Assembly (NCBI GenBank): GCA_948567375.1
Contig: OX419756.1
Coordinates: forward strand, 315,001-379,000
Length of the DNA: 64,000 nucleotides
From: Lunularia cruciata
Taxonomy: Eukaryota; Streptophyta; Marchantiopsida; Lunulariales; Lunulariaceae
Reading direction: 5' to 3'
Shown: positions 22,337-33,936 of the stretch, piece by piece
Layout: every line of letters starts with the position of its first letter
Numbering within the stretch: position 1 is the stretch's first letter
Notes under the pieces: model-generated
The model's input: only the letters and a program-made list of their open reading frames with translations
The model's database searches: none
What the model was told of the DNA's origin: nothing
Made by a program: the position numbers and the translations under genes

Positions 22337-23296
22337 TGGTATCTCATCCACGTGATTTTGTGATTCCTATAGGAAGAACCCCTAAAAGATTCCTTCCCGT
22401 CAAAGCCTATTTGACCAACTAGATAGGACCAAGATCAACATATCACCCATCCAAGCAAGTAATCCAAGGTTGGAGCTTGCTGATAGGTCACCTATCCATG
22501 TACCTAATCCTATGGTGGAGCATCCTTGGAGGAGATCCTCTTTGGCTATATAATAAAGAGAAGGTGCTCCCTTGGGGCATTGAAGTTTGAGTGTGAAACT
22601 TGTGATTTTTATTCTGTGTTTCTCTACTATTCTCAAAACATTCCAATCTTGAAGATGATGACTCACTTCACACCAAAGGCTACCACTTCAAAGCATGTGC
22701 GTTTCCCAAAAGATGTGACTCAAAGGAGCCTTGGTATCAATCAATTGACTTGCTTTTGTTTCCATGGTACTTTAAATGCTATAGGTTACCCAAAACCCTT
22801 CTATGCATTGCCTTGCTTCTAAAGAACCAAGGATCAAACAACCCAAACAAGTGGAGATGTCTTCCTACAATCAAGCACATGTTTTCCTACTTTAATGTTC
22901 TTCATCACTACTTAATGAAATCATTCAATCCATACTCGATATGTTGACTAAGAGTGCGGAAGATACCTTAGCTAATTTCCTCTATTACCAAAAAGTAAAC
23001 ATAATTTACATTAAACTTAAGCCTTAAATACTATCTTTAACTCCACCCTAAAGGAATATAATAATTGTAATCTCCCAAAAATCTTGTGTTTGTATCTATA
23101 GTGTATAATGCTAATCTCAAATGACTCATTGATCTTATCCTAATATAGTTTAACTAATTGCCTCATGTGTATCAAGGAAGGTATTGGATCTTCCCTTGTA
23201 ACAGTGTACACCTTTGGGCTCATGATCCCAAAGGTCTTTAGGTACAAAAATTTCCTACTTCTATGAAGGCATTCCATGCAAAAATTTTGTTCCACA
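22337..23296 (+). other. Unrecognised stretch, possibly leader/gag-like
   Basis: Near 22337 TGGTATCTCATCC resembles a Met-type PBS. A block around 22470-22500 (GCTGATAGGTCACCTATCC) resembles minus-strand sequence near 3855-3870. The plus frame 22526-22822 has no motif I can name. 22980-23296 is AT-rich without visible features. The stretch ends where the 1.6-kb LTR begins. Confidence 0.35.
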
Positions 23297-24905
23297 TGTC
23301 ACACCATTTGTAGCATCGCACCTAGATTGCTCAAATTCCAAAGTAATAGTGTTGGTAATCAAAAGTATTTTGGCAGTTACTCATAGACTACTTTTTGATG
23401 GTTAGATTTTTTTTTGGGGTATTGATTACATGGTAGAGCCCACCATCATTTGCACTGTTAACACTATCAGATGTACCATTAGTTGGACCATTAGGGTTGG
23501 AGACCTAGGTCGATACCTAGGGGTATACTTTTGAAGTGCAGCTCCAAAGAGTTGACTTCTCTAATGTTGAGCTTTGAGTTCTTGGTTATGGTGATAGAGA
23601 TCGGCAAGTGTCACCTAGAGTCTTTTAGCTAGGGTGTGTGTGGCTTGATTGTAATCAATGTGCAATTGTTGGCAGATTATTGAGTGATAGATCATTTATT
23701 GATCTAATTGAGTGAGATTTGAATTGTAAATAAACTAATTACATGAGAGAAGTGAAGTCAAGAGAAAATTAGGTGGAAGAGCTATGGGTTATCATGGTTT
23801 CTCCAAGCCTTGTTGATCATTGGTAGCTTGATTGTTGTTCAGATTTTCCTTGAGATCGTGTGGAGACGCTCTTTCAAATTGGTGCAAATTTGGTAGTGAG
23901 GCAAACGGTGTGCAAAAATGCTGGCCAGATTTCCTTGAGAAGAGAGTCAATTTCAAGTAATGGTGTTCTTTTTGAGCTTAAGAGGTGAAAGCAGGACCAA
24001 TTTGGTGCAAATTGAGCTCAAAGGGCAAAATTGAAGGTGGAGTTGGAACCCACTCCCACAAATTTGTGATTTGGAGAATCCCATTAGTCCTGATTTAGAT
24101 TTGGCTCAAGTGGAGATTTAGTGAAAGATTTGATGGTCAACCAACTCAAAGGATTTATGTCAAATTTTATGTCAGATTTTGGTTGAATTTTCTGTTATAT
24201 TTTGGCTTGAGTTGGAGGAGGTTTGCCAAATTTGGAGAAGGTTTGAAGTGGTAAGAAGAAAGGCCTCATTTGGCTGAACTTTGGCATTTTGAGGCTTCAA
24301 AGCATAGGGCTATGAGAGGCTAAGAAGACATAGAAGGGCTAGCAAGCCAACTTGCTGGCATGAGGCTAGTTAGTTTAGAGTAGTTTTTGGTCATTGTTTG
24401 GAAAATTTTCCCACCCCGTTAGATTGTGCAAAATAGGATCTGAATCCTAGATCTTTGGTTCTTAGACTGTTGCCCAAGCCAACTAGTCCACCCTCACTTG
24501 TTGTCCTAATGATTGTTCCATTGATATTTATACACCTATAGCTTTGGCTAAGAAAGATAGTTTGATCTCATTCTTGGTGATCTTGGTAGCTTAAGAAGTA
24601 GATAACTCATATTACGTCAAATGCTAAATGGTGGTAGAGTCAATCCGGTGTTGATTATGAGATGGAGGGTTTTGTTTAGATTTCTTGTGATTCGACTCCT
24701 TCCATTCTCTACTTCTTGTTTGTGTACCATGCTTGTGTGAGGTGCCCTAACTTTAGAGCATTGGTGCTCTGGTGTATTCTCAATAGTAAGGTTGGAGTGA
24801 CGACCAATTAGAATACTTATGTTCCTCTCTAATGAGGCAAGAAGTGATGACCTACAAATCTTGAGAATAGCATTGTAGTACACAATGGGTTTACTTGGAG
24901 TGGCA
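23297..24905 (+). mobile_element. LTR (about 1.6 kb), plus relative of the 4826-6663 LTR
   Basis: It starts TGTCACACCATTTGTAGC at 23297 and ends GGAGTGGCA at 24905, followed by a CGGTATCAAC primer site. Reverse-complement similarity to 4826-6663 covers both ends and the body; it is about 230 bp shorter. It is a 5' LTR because PBS-like and internal sequence follow on the same strand. No partner LTR or target duplication lies in the window. Confidence 0.7.
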
Positions 24906-24907
24906 CT

Positions 24908-24917
24908 CGGTATCAAC
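24908..24917 (+). other. Primer binding site, initiator-tRNA-Met type (plus element)
   Basis: CGGTATCAAC two bases after the LTR end; equivalent to TGGTATCAAC in the minus relative. Confidence 0.5.
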
Positions 24918-26081
24918 TTGTATCTCAAGTCCTAGTGAGAGAGGAGATTGACTCTAAGTTGGAGTTTGAATAAGAGTTGATTTAGTTGAAAGTGCACTTT
25001 GGTGTGTCTACACTGTTGTTGTGAGATATCAATGAGATTTATGGGGCATCCAAAGGTCCCAAGCATTACTCTAGTATAGTGTGTACCATTGAAATGAATG
25101 ATTTCATCCATGAGTTTGATAGTTGGTGTGATTTGTAACAAATGTGGAACTCAACTTTGTTCATACCTTTTGTGGCATGGAAGAGGTTGTTGTAGCACTT
25201 GGAATGTCCACCGGTAGACAACTACCATGATTTTAGGAGAGCTCACATGGAGAAGATTGAGCTATGGAGATAGTATTAGTCTTTGAACTATATCTCCATC
25301 ACTTCAAGATTAGTTTTTAGAGGTAGATTGGTAGTACCCTTGAGTTCTAGCTTTAGTAGCATTGGTGGATCTCATGGAGATGGTGCTACTACAAGTGGAG
25401 GTACTACTACAAGAGGTGGTGTAGTGCTAGAGTTTAACCGCATGGTGGAGTTCTTCCAATGTTTGAGGTAGAACTACCTGGAAATGTGGACTAATAAGTT
25501 GAGAGCTTGTAAGAGTTCTAGCGGAAGGATGAAGAGAGCCTATGTGAGGCATACACTTGTATGAGACGGCTGATCAGTTTTACTCAAGGATTTAACCCTT
25601 GGCAGTCCAATTTGGTATGGGATACTAGACAAGGAGTTGCGACATAAAGTCTGTGATGCTACATTATCATAGGCTACTTTGCCTACTTTGGCAATGGTCT
25701 TTGGTTTGGCTAAGCACATTGAGCTCAACATGGTGGAGGAGAGAGTGGTGACAATTAGATTTGGTAGGGAGACCTCATCCACAACTATTGCTTCTTCCAA
25801 AGTGTAGTAGAGTCTACTGTAACACCCATTTGTGTATGTGTATGGTATTGTGATATTTAGCTTGGTATTACAAGAACTTGAGAGATATTATTTATATAGA
25901 GATAAAGGATGGTTCTATATTAGTCATGATTAGCTAAAGTTAGTCATAGCTAAGATAAGAGGTCCTTACCTTAGAGGAAGTGGAAAAGATGAGCACCACT
26001 ATTTTGGATTCTAGTGTGTTGGCTTGGTATTATTCCTAGGTGTTTGACTTTGAGGAAAGAGTTGAGAACTCTTGGGCCCGC
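24918..26081 (+). pseudogene. Leader and gag remnant of the 1.6-kb-LTR element
   Basis: Fragmentary plus-strand translation includes an acidic/Gly-Thr segment (25370-25430, a GGTTTRGG run) and, near 25570-25720, FTQGFNPWQSNLVWD followed by many stops. This looks like the end of a gag capsid region, but the match is weak. 25800-26081 shows no motif. The region is cut at 26082 by a BigLTR LTR. Call rests mainly on position after LTR and PBS. Confidence 0.4.
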
Positions 26082-27120
26082 TGTGACAACCTGGCAAATA
26101 TCACTTTTGCGGTAATCGGGTAAGTAAAGTTTGTTCCCACAGAGATACGAGTTGGAAATGTCCAAATACAAAGTCAAATAGTAACATGTAGTTCTTCTTG
26201 GTTGCGTCTTTAATCTCTCAGGTAGAAACCACACCCAAAAGAGAGTAACAAGCACTGATTTGCAGTCTTGTCACAAAGTAACACTCCTTAATCACAAATC
26301 CATCAAATCTTTCCAAACAATCTTGATTGTGATGATTCAGGCTCTCCCGAAAATGGCATTTCACTACAAAACGACTTTGCCTCAGAATTGTGTTCCACCC
26401 CTCTAGTGAAGGCACAACTTCCTCAATCAAAATTGCTTCACATCAACTTTGCACTGCACTTACAAATGCAGAATACTACCAACACTACAATTCCTCTCAG
26501 ATCTGTCAAGGCATTGCTTTGATTGCACTTCACTCAGGATCAAACACACAGAATGAAGATCAAGGCTATGGAATCCAACATCCAACAAACACACTGACTT
26601 GCACTTCAATTTCTCCAAATACTCACAAACATAGACACAAAGTTGATACTCGGAATCAAGCTCAAGCAACGAGCACTGCTTCACAACACTTCACTTTATC
26701 TATTCTCAGAAATAATGAGCATTGAACAACAAAATACTGCGAATGCCACTCTTAAATAGTGAATAAATTGACAGTTCTAACAACTATACCGTTCTACAAC
26801 AACTCTTCTAACCTGCAGATCCAAAATGACAATGCACCTCTTCATATCTGCCTCTTCAAATCTCAAATCTATTTCTACTACGATCCGATGTCTACTTCTT
26901 CCTCGGCTTTCAAACCTGAACCCAAAGTAATTTTACTTCCTACTACTCTATCCTCGGGTTTCACAACTAATTCCTTCACTAATTTTAACATTTCTCCTTC
27001 TTGATATGAAATTCATATCATAGTTAAGCCTTCTAAATCTCTATCTCCCAACCCACTCTTCTCTAAAGTGTCAAATATCAAATCTGAAGACACCTACACT
27101 CCTATCTCTGTTACTTCAGG
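26082..27120 (-). mobile_element. BigLTR LTR fragment D (3' third, minus)
   Basis: Starts on the plus strand with TGTGACAACCTGGCAAATATC at 26082, the standard 3' LTR terminus, and follows the other LTRs for about 1040 bp, including the conserved ACTATTTAAGAGTGGCATT string (minus strand, near 26745-26765) and the last ~80 codons of the LTR frame (stop near 26878). Similarity fades near 27110-27140, where chromovirus sequence takes over. Confidence 0.85.
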
Positions 27121-27149
27121 TCTAACTACTATCAATTCCTTTTGATAGT

Positions 27150-27543
27150 ACACATTTTTGAGGGAAGGTACACATTTTTGAGGCCTAATTCATCCGTTTA
27201 GGCATCTGAAATTGCCTTCAAAGATAAAGATTTTAGGTATATTTTGGTTCCTACTCTATTAGTAGAAGTCTCCTTTTGGTGATGCCTCTTTCTGATCTGT
27301 TTAATCCATCATGTGTAACATCATTCCAGATGTTACCAAACCAATTATCACCTTTAAATCATATGTCTAGCTATTGGTTCTAAGGTTCTCAAGTCTATTT
27401 CAATTTCTGCTCTTTTAGTAGAAGTACTCTTTTGGTGATACTTCTATCTGATCTATTTTTATCATCATGTATAACATCATTTTAGATATTACCAAACCAA
27501 ATTTCACATCTAGATCATATAGCTAGCTCTTGGTATTACAGAC
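27150..27543 (-). mobile_element. Chromovirus LTR fragment with two tandem units (minus)
   Basis: On the minus strand the TGTAATACCAAGAGC start at 27543 follows the chromodomain and the purine tract AAAAGAAGGGAGGTC. Two units of about 150 bp (27543-27395 and 27388-27235) end in ATCACCAAAAG(A/G)..ACTTCTACTA, matching 21911-22200. Near the inner end a 16-bp string GTACACATTTTTGAGG occurs twice in tandem (27147-27182). Confidence 0.7.
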
Positions 27544-29220
27544 CTCCCTTCTTTTAAGACGCAACGTCCTTGTTGTGCAATTGTTGCTCAAATGCTTGCA
27601 CCAACATTGGTGCATGAGTCAAATTGGCAGCAGGCTCCCAAGTTGCTTCATAGTGGGAGTAACCTTTCCACTATACTAGATAGTCCACCCGCAGATGGCA
27701 AGTACTACGCATGTGTTTTTGGAGAATACGCTCCACTTCATATTCCTCTATGCCATCAATGAGTGTCGGACAAGGTCAAATGTCTTGGGTGGAATGACCC
27801 TGGCCTGAGCGGGGAGCATATCTGCATAGTAGGGAAACATGGAACACGGAATGGATCTTCATGTGTGGTGGTAGCTCAAGGTGATAGGCCACAACGCCGA
27901 TGCGACAAAGAATCAAGAAAGGCCCAATAAAACAAGGTCTGAGCTGACGAGGTCCAACAAATGTGAGGTTGGTTGTCAATAGCCACATTTGATCCCTAAC
28001 ATTGAACTCCATGTGCCTATGGTGTGCATCAACATACTACTTCTGTCGATTTTGTGCAATCTGTAATCTATGTTTGGCGCTTTCCATACCTTGTTGGATT
28101 CTAGAAACAAACGTGTTGATTGCATTGACCTTGGTAGCCACTGGACGGATCTTCATCAAGCTAGAAGGTGTGAAGGGATGCTCACCATACATGAGGAAGA
28201 ACGGAGTGACTTGGGTGGATGCATTCACTGAATTCTTGTAAGCAAATTCCACCAATGGGAGTAGGGTGTCCCACCTCTCTTGCTCTTCTAAGATGAAGCC
28301 ACGTAACATGTCTTCAATTGTGCAATTAGCCCGCTTTGTTTGGCCATCTGTTTGTGGGTGGTAAGCTGTGGACATGGCCAAATTGGTTTTGAAGAAACCA
28401 AAGAGTATTTGCCAGAACAAACTGGTGGATTGAGTGCCCCTATAAGTGATAAGTACTCTAGACAAGCCATGGTGAGAGAAGACTGCATCTACGTATAATT
28501 GAGCTAGATGTGGAGCGGTCACATCCTCGGTGGTAGGGTGTACATGAATCATTTTGCTGAGCTTGTCCACAAAGATCACGATGGAGTCAAACCCTAAGGT
28601 GGTCTTGGGCAATTCACGAACGAGATCCATACTCACTTGTTCCCAACGTTGGGTATGCATGGGGAGAGGTTGAAGGAGCCATGCATGAGCTTGATTAGAA
28701 GCTTTGTTGACAAAGTAGGCAGCTTCGCACGTAGTCCATCATGTTGTTGCTCATCTTAGGCCAATAGTAATGGCACTGGGTTGCATCCAAGGTCTTGTCC
28801 ACTCCGACATGACCTGCAATGGCCGAAACATGATATTTTGCTAGAATAGTGGTGCATAATTTTGGGACATTTGGGATCCATAATCTGCCATCACAAAAGG
28901 TGAGTCCTTGGGTGCTAGTGACGCCTTTGGATGATTGCGCTTCTACAATCTATGGATCAGTTTTTGTAGCAGCTAGAATCTTTGGCCAGAATTCAGGGTT
29001 AATCTTAACCTCTACCACCAAGTTGTTTGCCATTGGCATGCGGGTGAATGCATCTGCAAGTTGCTTCTTCCCTTCCATGTAGGTGATTGTCATGTTGAAG
29101 TGTTGTCACCACTCTGCCCACTGAATTTGGTGACAAGAAAGGTCCTTCTATGTCTCGAGGTAGAATAGAGGTTGGTGGTCTATCTCTACTACAAATGCCT
29201 TCTTGCCTAGATAGTGCTTC
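27544..29220 (-). pseudogene. Chromovirus RNase H end, integrase and chromodomain (minus copy)
   Basis: On the minus strand: RNase H end (KHYLGKKAFVVEIDHQPL near 29220-29150), zinc-binding module (28740-28860), integrase core in the open stretch 28037-28660 (WEQVSMDLVRELPKT with the first D; STAYHPQTDGQTKRANCTIED, where K stands for the usual catalytic E), C-terminal part 27776-28012 (LRPCFIGPFLI, HSVFHVSLLCRY) and chromodomain 27560-27743 (WKGYSHYEATWEP, with one TAG just before W). It is better preserved than its plus relative at 20150-21898. It is cut by a BigLTR LTR at 29221. Lineage by domain order: chromovirus. Confidence 0.88.
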
Positions 29221-29740
29221 TATGACAACCCGACAAATATCACTTTTGTGGTAATCGGGTAAGTAAAGTTCGTTCCCGCAGAGATACGAGTCAAAACTGG
29301 TCAAATACAAAGCAAAGTAGCAATTTCAGTTCTTCTTGGTTGCGTCTTTAATCTCTTAGGTAGAAACCATACCCAGAAGAGAGTAACCAGCACTGACTCA
29401 TAGTCTTGTCACAATTAACACTCCTTAATCACAACTCCATCAAATTTTTCCAAACAATCTTGATTGTGATGATTTAGGCTCTCCCGAAAACGGCACTTCA
29501 TTGTAAAATGACTTCACCTCAGAATTGTGTTCCACTCCTGAAGGCACAACTTCCTTGATCAAAATTGCTTCACATCAACCTTGCACTGCACTCACAACTG
29601 CAAAATACTACCAACACTACAATTCCTCTCAGATCTGGCAAGGCATTTTTTTGATTGCACTTCACTCAAGATCAAACACACAGAATGAAGATCAAGGCTG
29701 CAGAATCTAACATCCAACAAGCACACTGACTTGCACTTCA
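29221..29740 (-). mobile_element. BigLTR LTR E, first part (minus), split by element F
   Basis: Plus strand starts TATGACAACCCGACAAATATC at 29221 (TGTGAC terminus with one change) and runs 520 bp to the AATTT duplication. The rest resumes at 43087 after the 13.3-kb insertion. The join reads continuously as LTR. Confidence 0.9.
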
Positions 29741-29745
29741 AATTT
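29741..29745. repeat. Target-site duplication AATTT, left copy
   Basis: AATTT directly before TGTGGTGCCC at 29746, repeated at 43082-43086. The empty site CTTCAAATTTCTCC matches uninterrupted LTR copies. Confidence 0.95.
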
Positions 29746-30131
29746 TGTGGTGCCCACATTTTTGTTTTTTTTCAGAATAAAGAAGAAGAAGTGTATAGAG
29801 AAGTTGGATTGCACTTGTATGGCCGAGGAAGGCAAAGAAAAGAGTCTTCGGGTTGAAACCCGAAGTAAAGTGACTTCAGGTCATAAGGCAAAGTACTCAG
29901 AAATGCCATGTCAGCATACAATACAAAGTAAATTGTCTTTGGATTGGGGGGAGCTCAACCAGAGGCGAAGACAGTCTAACAACCTTTCGTCGGGGCGAGA
30001 AATTCAAGAAGGGGCCGTTTCAAAACTGGCGGCTCATACGCGCAAAGGTTGATTGACAGTGACAGGTGCATGCCGGAGGTGTGATTTCTTGGTAGAAACT
30101 CAAAGTGACGGAAGACGAAGAAGTGCAACTC

Positions 30132-30140
30132 TATAAAAAT
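30132..30140 (+). promoter_or_regulatory. LTR TATA box, element F 5' LTR
   Basis: TATAAAAAT, 387 bp into the LTR and 19 bp before the ATG at 30159. It is conserved in all LTR copies that reach this far. Confidence 0.65.
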
Positions 30141-30158
30141 CAAAATTGCAACAACGAA

Positions 30159-32730
30159 ATGTCGAGCAATTTTCCTTCACCGTTGAGGAGTCATCTTGCA
30201 GGTGATCGGGGAAAGGGAAATAGAGTTGGGCTCATGTTAGTGCGCAAGGGAGCAGTTGTGAGAGTGAAATCAAGAGAAAGTGAGAAAGCAGAAGTGATGG
30301 GAGGAGGGAAGAAGAACTCCAAATTCGTAGTGAGAAATCATGCGATTTGGAGATTAGATGTAGTAGCGAGGATCAAAGTCTTGAGCCGACTTTGAATCAC
30401 ATTTCTAGCATGGAATTGGAATGTAAGTTTTCCAGGATTCATGACAGAAATCATCAAGAATAAGTGTCTAGATGGACCTAAGGAAGAAGGGAAGAGAGGA
30501 AATCCGGCTTGGTGGACAGAGTCGGATTGGAGATTGGTACTTGGGAAGGAGGCAAGCTCGGAGTAGGGAGCCACGTTCTTGGGGGAAAGGAGTGATAGCT
30601 CAAGAAACTCAGGAGGTGAGAGATGTCTTCTCGTCAAAGAGAACAAAGAATGGGTACAAGGTAGAAAGTTACAAAGACCCTGTCAAGAGAGGAACTGTGA
30701 GTGCTTTGATGGCAATCCTGAAGCCAAAGAGAACAACATATGTGATGAAACACCAAGCGGTGTTCTTTCACAAATTGTTTGCAGGAGAACCAATTAATTG
30801 GGCGAGGTGTTTTCACGAGAGAACAAGGCAGATGGTGTGGAATCTGAGGGATAAGTCACCTCCACATTATATTGTGCCGTTTGTAGCGCATTTCTACCTG
30901 GGGCTCAATTTGCTAAACTTAGCGGAGTGGAATCGGATAGTGTCGCACTTCCATCCGAATGTGCAAAAGGAGGTCAATGTCGAGGAGCAGCAATACATCC
31001 TGCAAATCCGGAGCACGGACAATTACTACGCGAAAATAGGGAAAAACGTGGAGGTCGTGGTAAGTACCTCGACAAAGAAGAGGACTTGGCAAGCAGAAGC
31101 CGAAGAAAACAAGAAACCTCGGAAGATGCAAAGAAGTAACCCGAGGTGAGGAATGGTGGTAATTGAGTCAGAAGATGAAGACTCAGAAGGTGAGGCCGAG
31201 CTCAAGACGGAGGACTCGGAGCATGAGGAGGAACCTGAGCTTACACTGCAGAGCGGAGATACGAGCAGTGATAGTGAGGACGGTGGAGAAATGACCTCGG
31301 CGCCAATGGCTGAAGAATACAAAGAAGAAGTGCAGGCCGAGGTAGAAGCCGTAGACAATACAGCGCAGGAAGACAAAGTACCAGTGCCAGAGGAGAAGAA
31401 GATTACAATGCAGCGAGTAGTTTGCTTGCGACGTAAGGCAAAGTGTGAGGCGGGACCAAGTCGAGTAAAGACGGAGGTAGAAGAAAGCTCGGGCAGTGAG
31501 GCATCAATCCTGATACAAAGACTCCAGAGAAGAAGGCGAGTATCGGGAGAACACGAGGAGAGAAGAGAGACCCCTCCGCGGGAGGAAGAAGTTGCCAATG
31601 ATGGAGTGGAGTACTTGCGAGAGGTAGTGTGCCCGCTGCTAGTAAAGTTGGAGCAAAAGAAGAAGGAGATGCAGTCGACTTGTCCCAAGGTAAAGATTGT
31701 ACTATAGGTGGTAGCAAGATTAGAAGAAGAGAACTCGGAGTTGAAGAGGAGTGTAACCCCAGGTGAGGAGGAGAGAGAAGTATTGCAAGCGGAGGCAGTC
31801 AAGAGAAGTCAGGTAATCAAAGACCTGAAGAGAGAAGTGATCTATCGAGAGGATCTTGCGAGGAAGAGTGATATTGCAAGGGAAAGACAAGTAGCTAAAT
31901 CCGAAATCTTGAAGCAGCAGTTTGCTGATTCAAGAGTAGAGCTTATCCATGCTATGGCGAGGATAGCATTGAAGGATCAAGAGCTCGATAGAGTGATGGA
32001 GAGTATGGAGGAGAAGAAGCAACTCTGGCAACGAGAGTTGGCTGCAAGATATAGAGAAGAAGAGAGATTACGAGAGTTACTTCGTAATCAAGAAGAGAAT
32101 GTTGAACAGAAGGAGAAAGAGAAGGAAGCGGTGAAAGCCGAGTTCGAGGAAGAGTTGGCAATGTACAGAGAGGAATGGCTTGCAGATTGGGAATGAGAAA
32201 GGAAGACAAGATTGGAGCGATTGAAGGAGATAGTCCTCAGAGTGAATGCGATGTTAAGTATAGAAGCTAGTGTTTGAATTGAAGAAGCGCGTCTGCACGA
32301 GTTGAAGTTGTTGGTGTAGGAGATGAGGCAAAGACAAGCGAAGGACACGGAGATGAATGCCTTGTTAATAAAATTAAGAACTTGTGTAGATAGGAAGGTG
32401 TTGGAAGTAGAGGATAATATTTCTATTAGATTAGACTCAGTGAAGGTAGAGCTAGAAAAACTTCGAAAAGATGTTAAAGCAAAACCCGAAGTAGATAACA
32501 TAGGACTCCATATGTCTTTGGAGTTGCCATCAGAGATATTAGAGAAGAGTGGGTCAGGAGATAAGGAGTTAGATAGATTACCCACTAGTGAAATTTCAGA
32601 TCAGGAAAGAGAATTGCTGGACTTGGTAGAAGAAGTAGAAGATTTGAAACCCAAGGAAAATGTAGTAGGAAGTAAGATTACTTCGGGTTTGGGTTTGAAA
32701 GCCGATGACGATGTAGACATCGGATCGTAG
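30159..32730 (+). pseudogene. LTR-encoded coiled-coil protein, element F 5' LTR
   Basis: ATG at 30159 (MSSNFPSPLRS) to TAG at 32728-32730. It is open to a TGA at 30393-30395 (CGA-type or TCG-type codon in relatives), then continues; one extra G in the GGGGG run near 30583-30587 shifts the frame, after which one frame holds to the end with stops at 31147 (CGA to TGA), 31705 (CAG to TAG), 32194 (CGA to TGA), 32275 and 32317. Open pieces 30594-31149, 31153-31707 and 31708-32196 show the globular blocks, acidic stretch and coiled coil as in copy C. The N-terminal half includes YKVESYKDPVKRG and MKHQAVFFHKLF. Confidence 0.82.
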
Positions 32731-33531
32731 TGGTAACAGATTTGAGATTTGAATAGACAGATATGAAGAGGTGCATTGTCATTTCGGATCTGCAGGTTAG
32801 AACAGTTTTTAGAACGGTATAGTTGTTAGAACTATCAATTGCTTCACTATTTAAGAGTGGCATTTGCATAGAATTGTTGTTTAGTGCTCATTATTTCTAA
32901 GAATAGATAAAGCGAAGTGCTATGAAGCAGTGCTCGTCGCTTGAGCTTGATTCCGAGTATCAACTTTGTTTCTATGTTTGTGAATGTTTGGAGAAATTCG
33001 AAGTGCAAGTCAGTGTGTTTGTTGGATGTTGGATTCCGCAGCCTTGATCTTCATTCTGTGTGTTTGATCCTGAGTGAAGTGTAATTGAAGCAATGCCTTG
33101 ACAGATCTGAGAGGAATTGTAGTGTTGGTAGTATTCTGCATTTGTGAGTGCAGTGGGGAGTTGATATGAAGCAATTTTGATCGAGGAAGTTGTGCCTTCA
33201 GTGGAGGGGTAGAACACAATTCTGAGGCAAAGTCATTTTGCAGTGAAGTGCCGTTTTCGGGAGAGCCTGAATCATCACAATCAAGATTGTTTGGAAAGAT
33301 TTGATGGATTTGTGGTTATGGAGTGTTAATTTGTGACAAGACTGCGAATCAGTGCTTGTTACTCTCTTTTGGGTGTGGTTTCTATCTGAGAGATTAAAGA
33401 CGCAATCAAGAAGAACTAAATTGTTACTTTGCTTGGTATTTGGCCAATTCTAACTCGTATCTCTGCGGGAACAAAGTTTACTTACCCAATTACTGCAAAA
33501 GTGATATTTGCCAGGTTGTCACATGATTTTT

Positions 33532-33550
33532 TGGCACCGCTGCCGGGGAT
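33532..33550 (+). other. Primer binding site, tRNA-Asp type (element F)
   Basis: TGGCACCGCTGCCGGGGAT, 8 bases after the 5' LTR end. From knowledge of plant tRNA-Asp(GUC), whose 3' end gives TGGCGCCGTTGCCGGGGAT as complement, 17 of 19 bases match. Athila and several Tat-group elements use this primer. The same site is at 61485-61503 in element I. Confidence 0.85.
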
Positions 33551-33612
33551 ACAAATCTCGGAAGTGGAAGAATATGAATCCAAATTGGAAATTGGGTAGC
33601 AACGCAATATGA

Positions 33613-33936
33613 ATGTCTGCATTGAGAGAACAACGGGAGGAGAGAGCTCAAAGACGAGCACTTCAGCGTGAAGAAAACAAACGTCTAAACGTCCCATCCA
33701 TCGTTGACGAAACTGAACGAGAGGCGTTAGAGTTTCAACTTCTTCACAAAGTGCAAGAAGCCCTGCGAGAACTTGACCACAAGAAACTTGAAGGCGGTTG
33801 GAAAGGCTACTTCACATCTCCCTCTTCTTCCAAGAAGAAGAAAGAATCAAGTGGGCAAACATATGCATTGCGGCCTAGTACACCAACTTCCCCTAGACCT
33901 GTAAAGGAAGTTGTTTCCTTGAAGACCTTTGTTTGA
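33613..33936 (+). CDS. Short frame upstream of gag, or gag N-terminus (107 codons)
   Basis: ATG at 33613 (MSALREQREERAQRR) to TGA at 33934-33936. The product is strongly charged, basic and acidic at the start, with a KKKKESS patch and a Pro/Thr/Ser-rich end. Element I has the same frame (61422-61099) ending in TGA at the identical codon. The frame is in register with gag downstream, so either this TGA is an inherited lesion, or the piece is a separate small protein, or the stop was read through. An intact remainder starts at the ATG at 33988. Confidence 0.55.
   Translation: MSALREQREERAQRRALQREENKRLNVPSIVDETEREALEFQLLHKVQEALRELDHKKLEGGWKGYFTSPSSSKKKKESSGQTYALRPSTPTSPRPVKEVVSLKTFV

Larger units (their letters stand above)
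29746..33523 (+). repeat. 5' LTR of element F, 3778 bp
   Basis: Starts TGTGGTGCCCACATTTTTG and ends GCCAGGTTGTCACA. The TGTG...CACA termini form a 4-bp inverted repeat. Contains a TATA box at 30132 and an LTR frame at 30159-32730. Confidence 0.95.

Noticed and set aside
22526..22947. Possible small plus-strand gene (98 codons)
   Set aside because: No recognisable domain, no start context or relative elsewhere in the window; probably chance in decayed element sequence.
31026..31802. Long minus-strand frame (258 codons, Ser/Leu-rich) opposite the LTR protein; similar ones at 12794-13270, 49146-49547, 41128-41664
   Set aside because: They are antisense to the Glu/Lys-rich coding frame, whose GAA/GAG codons give few stops on the other strand. 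They differ in frame between copies and show only low-complexity Ser/Leu sequence.
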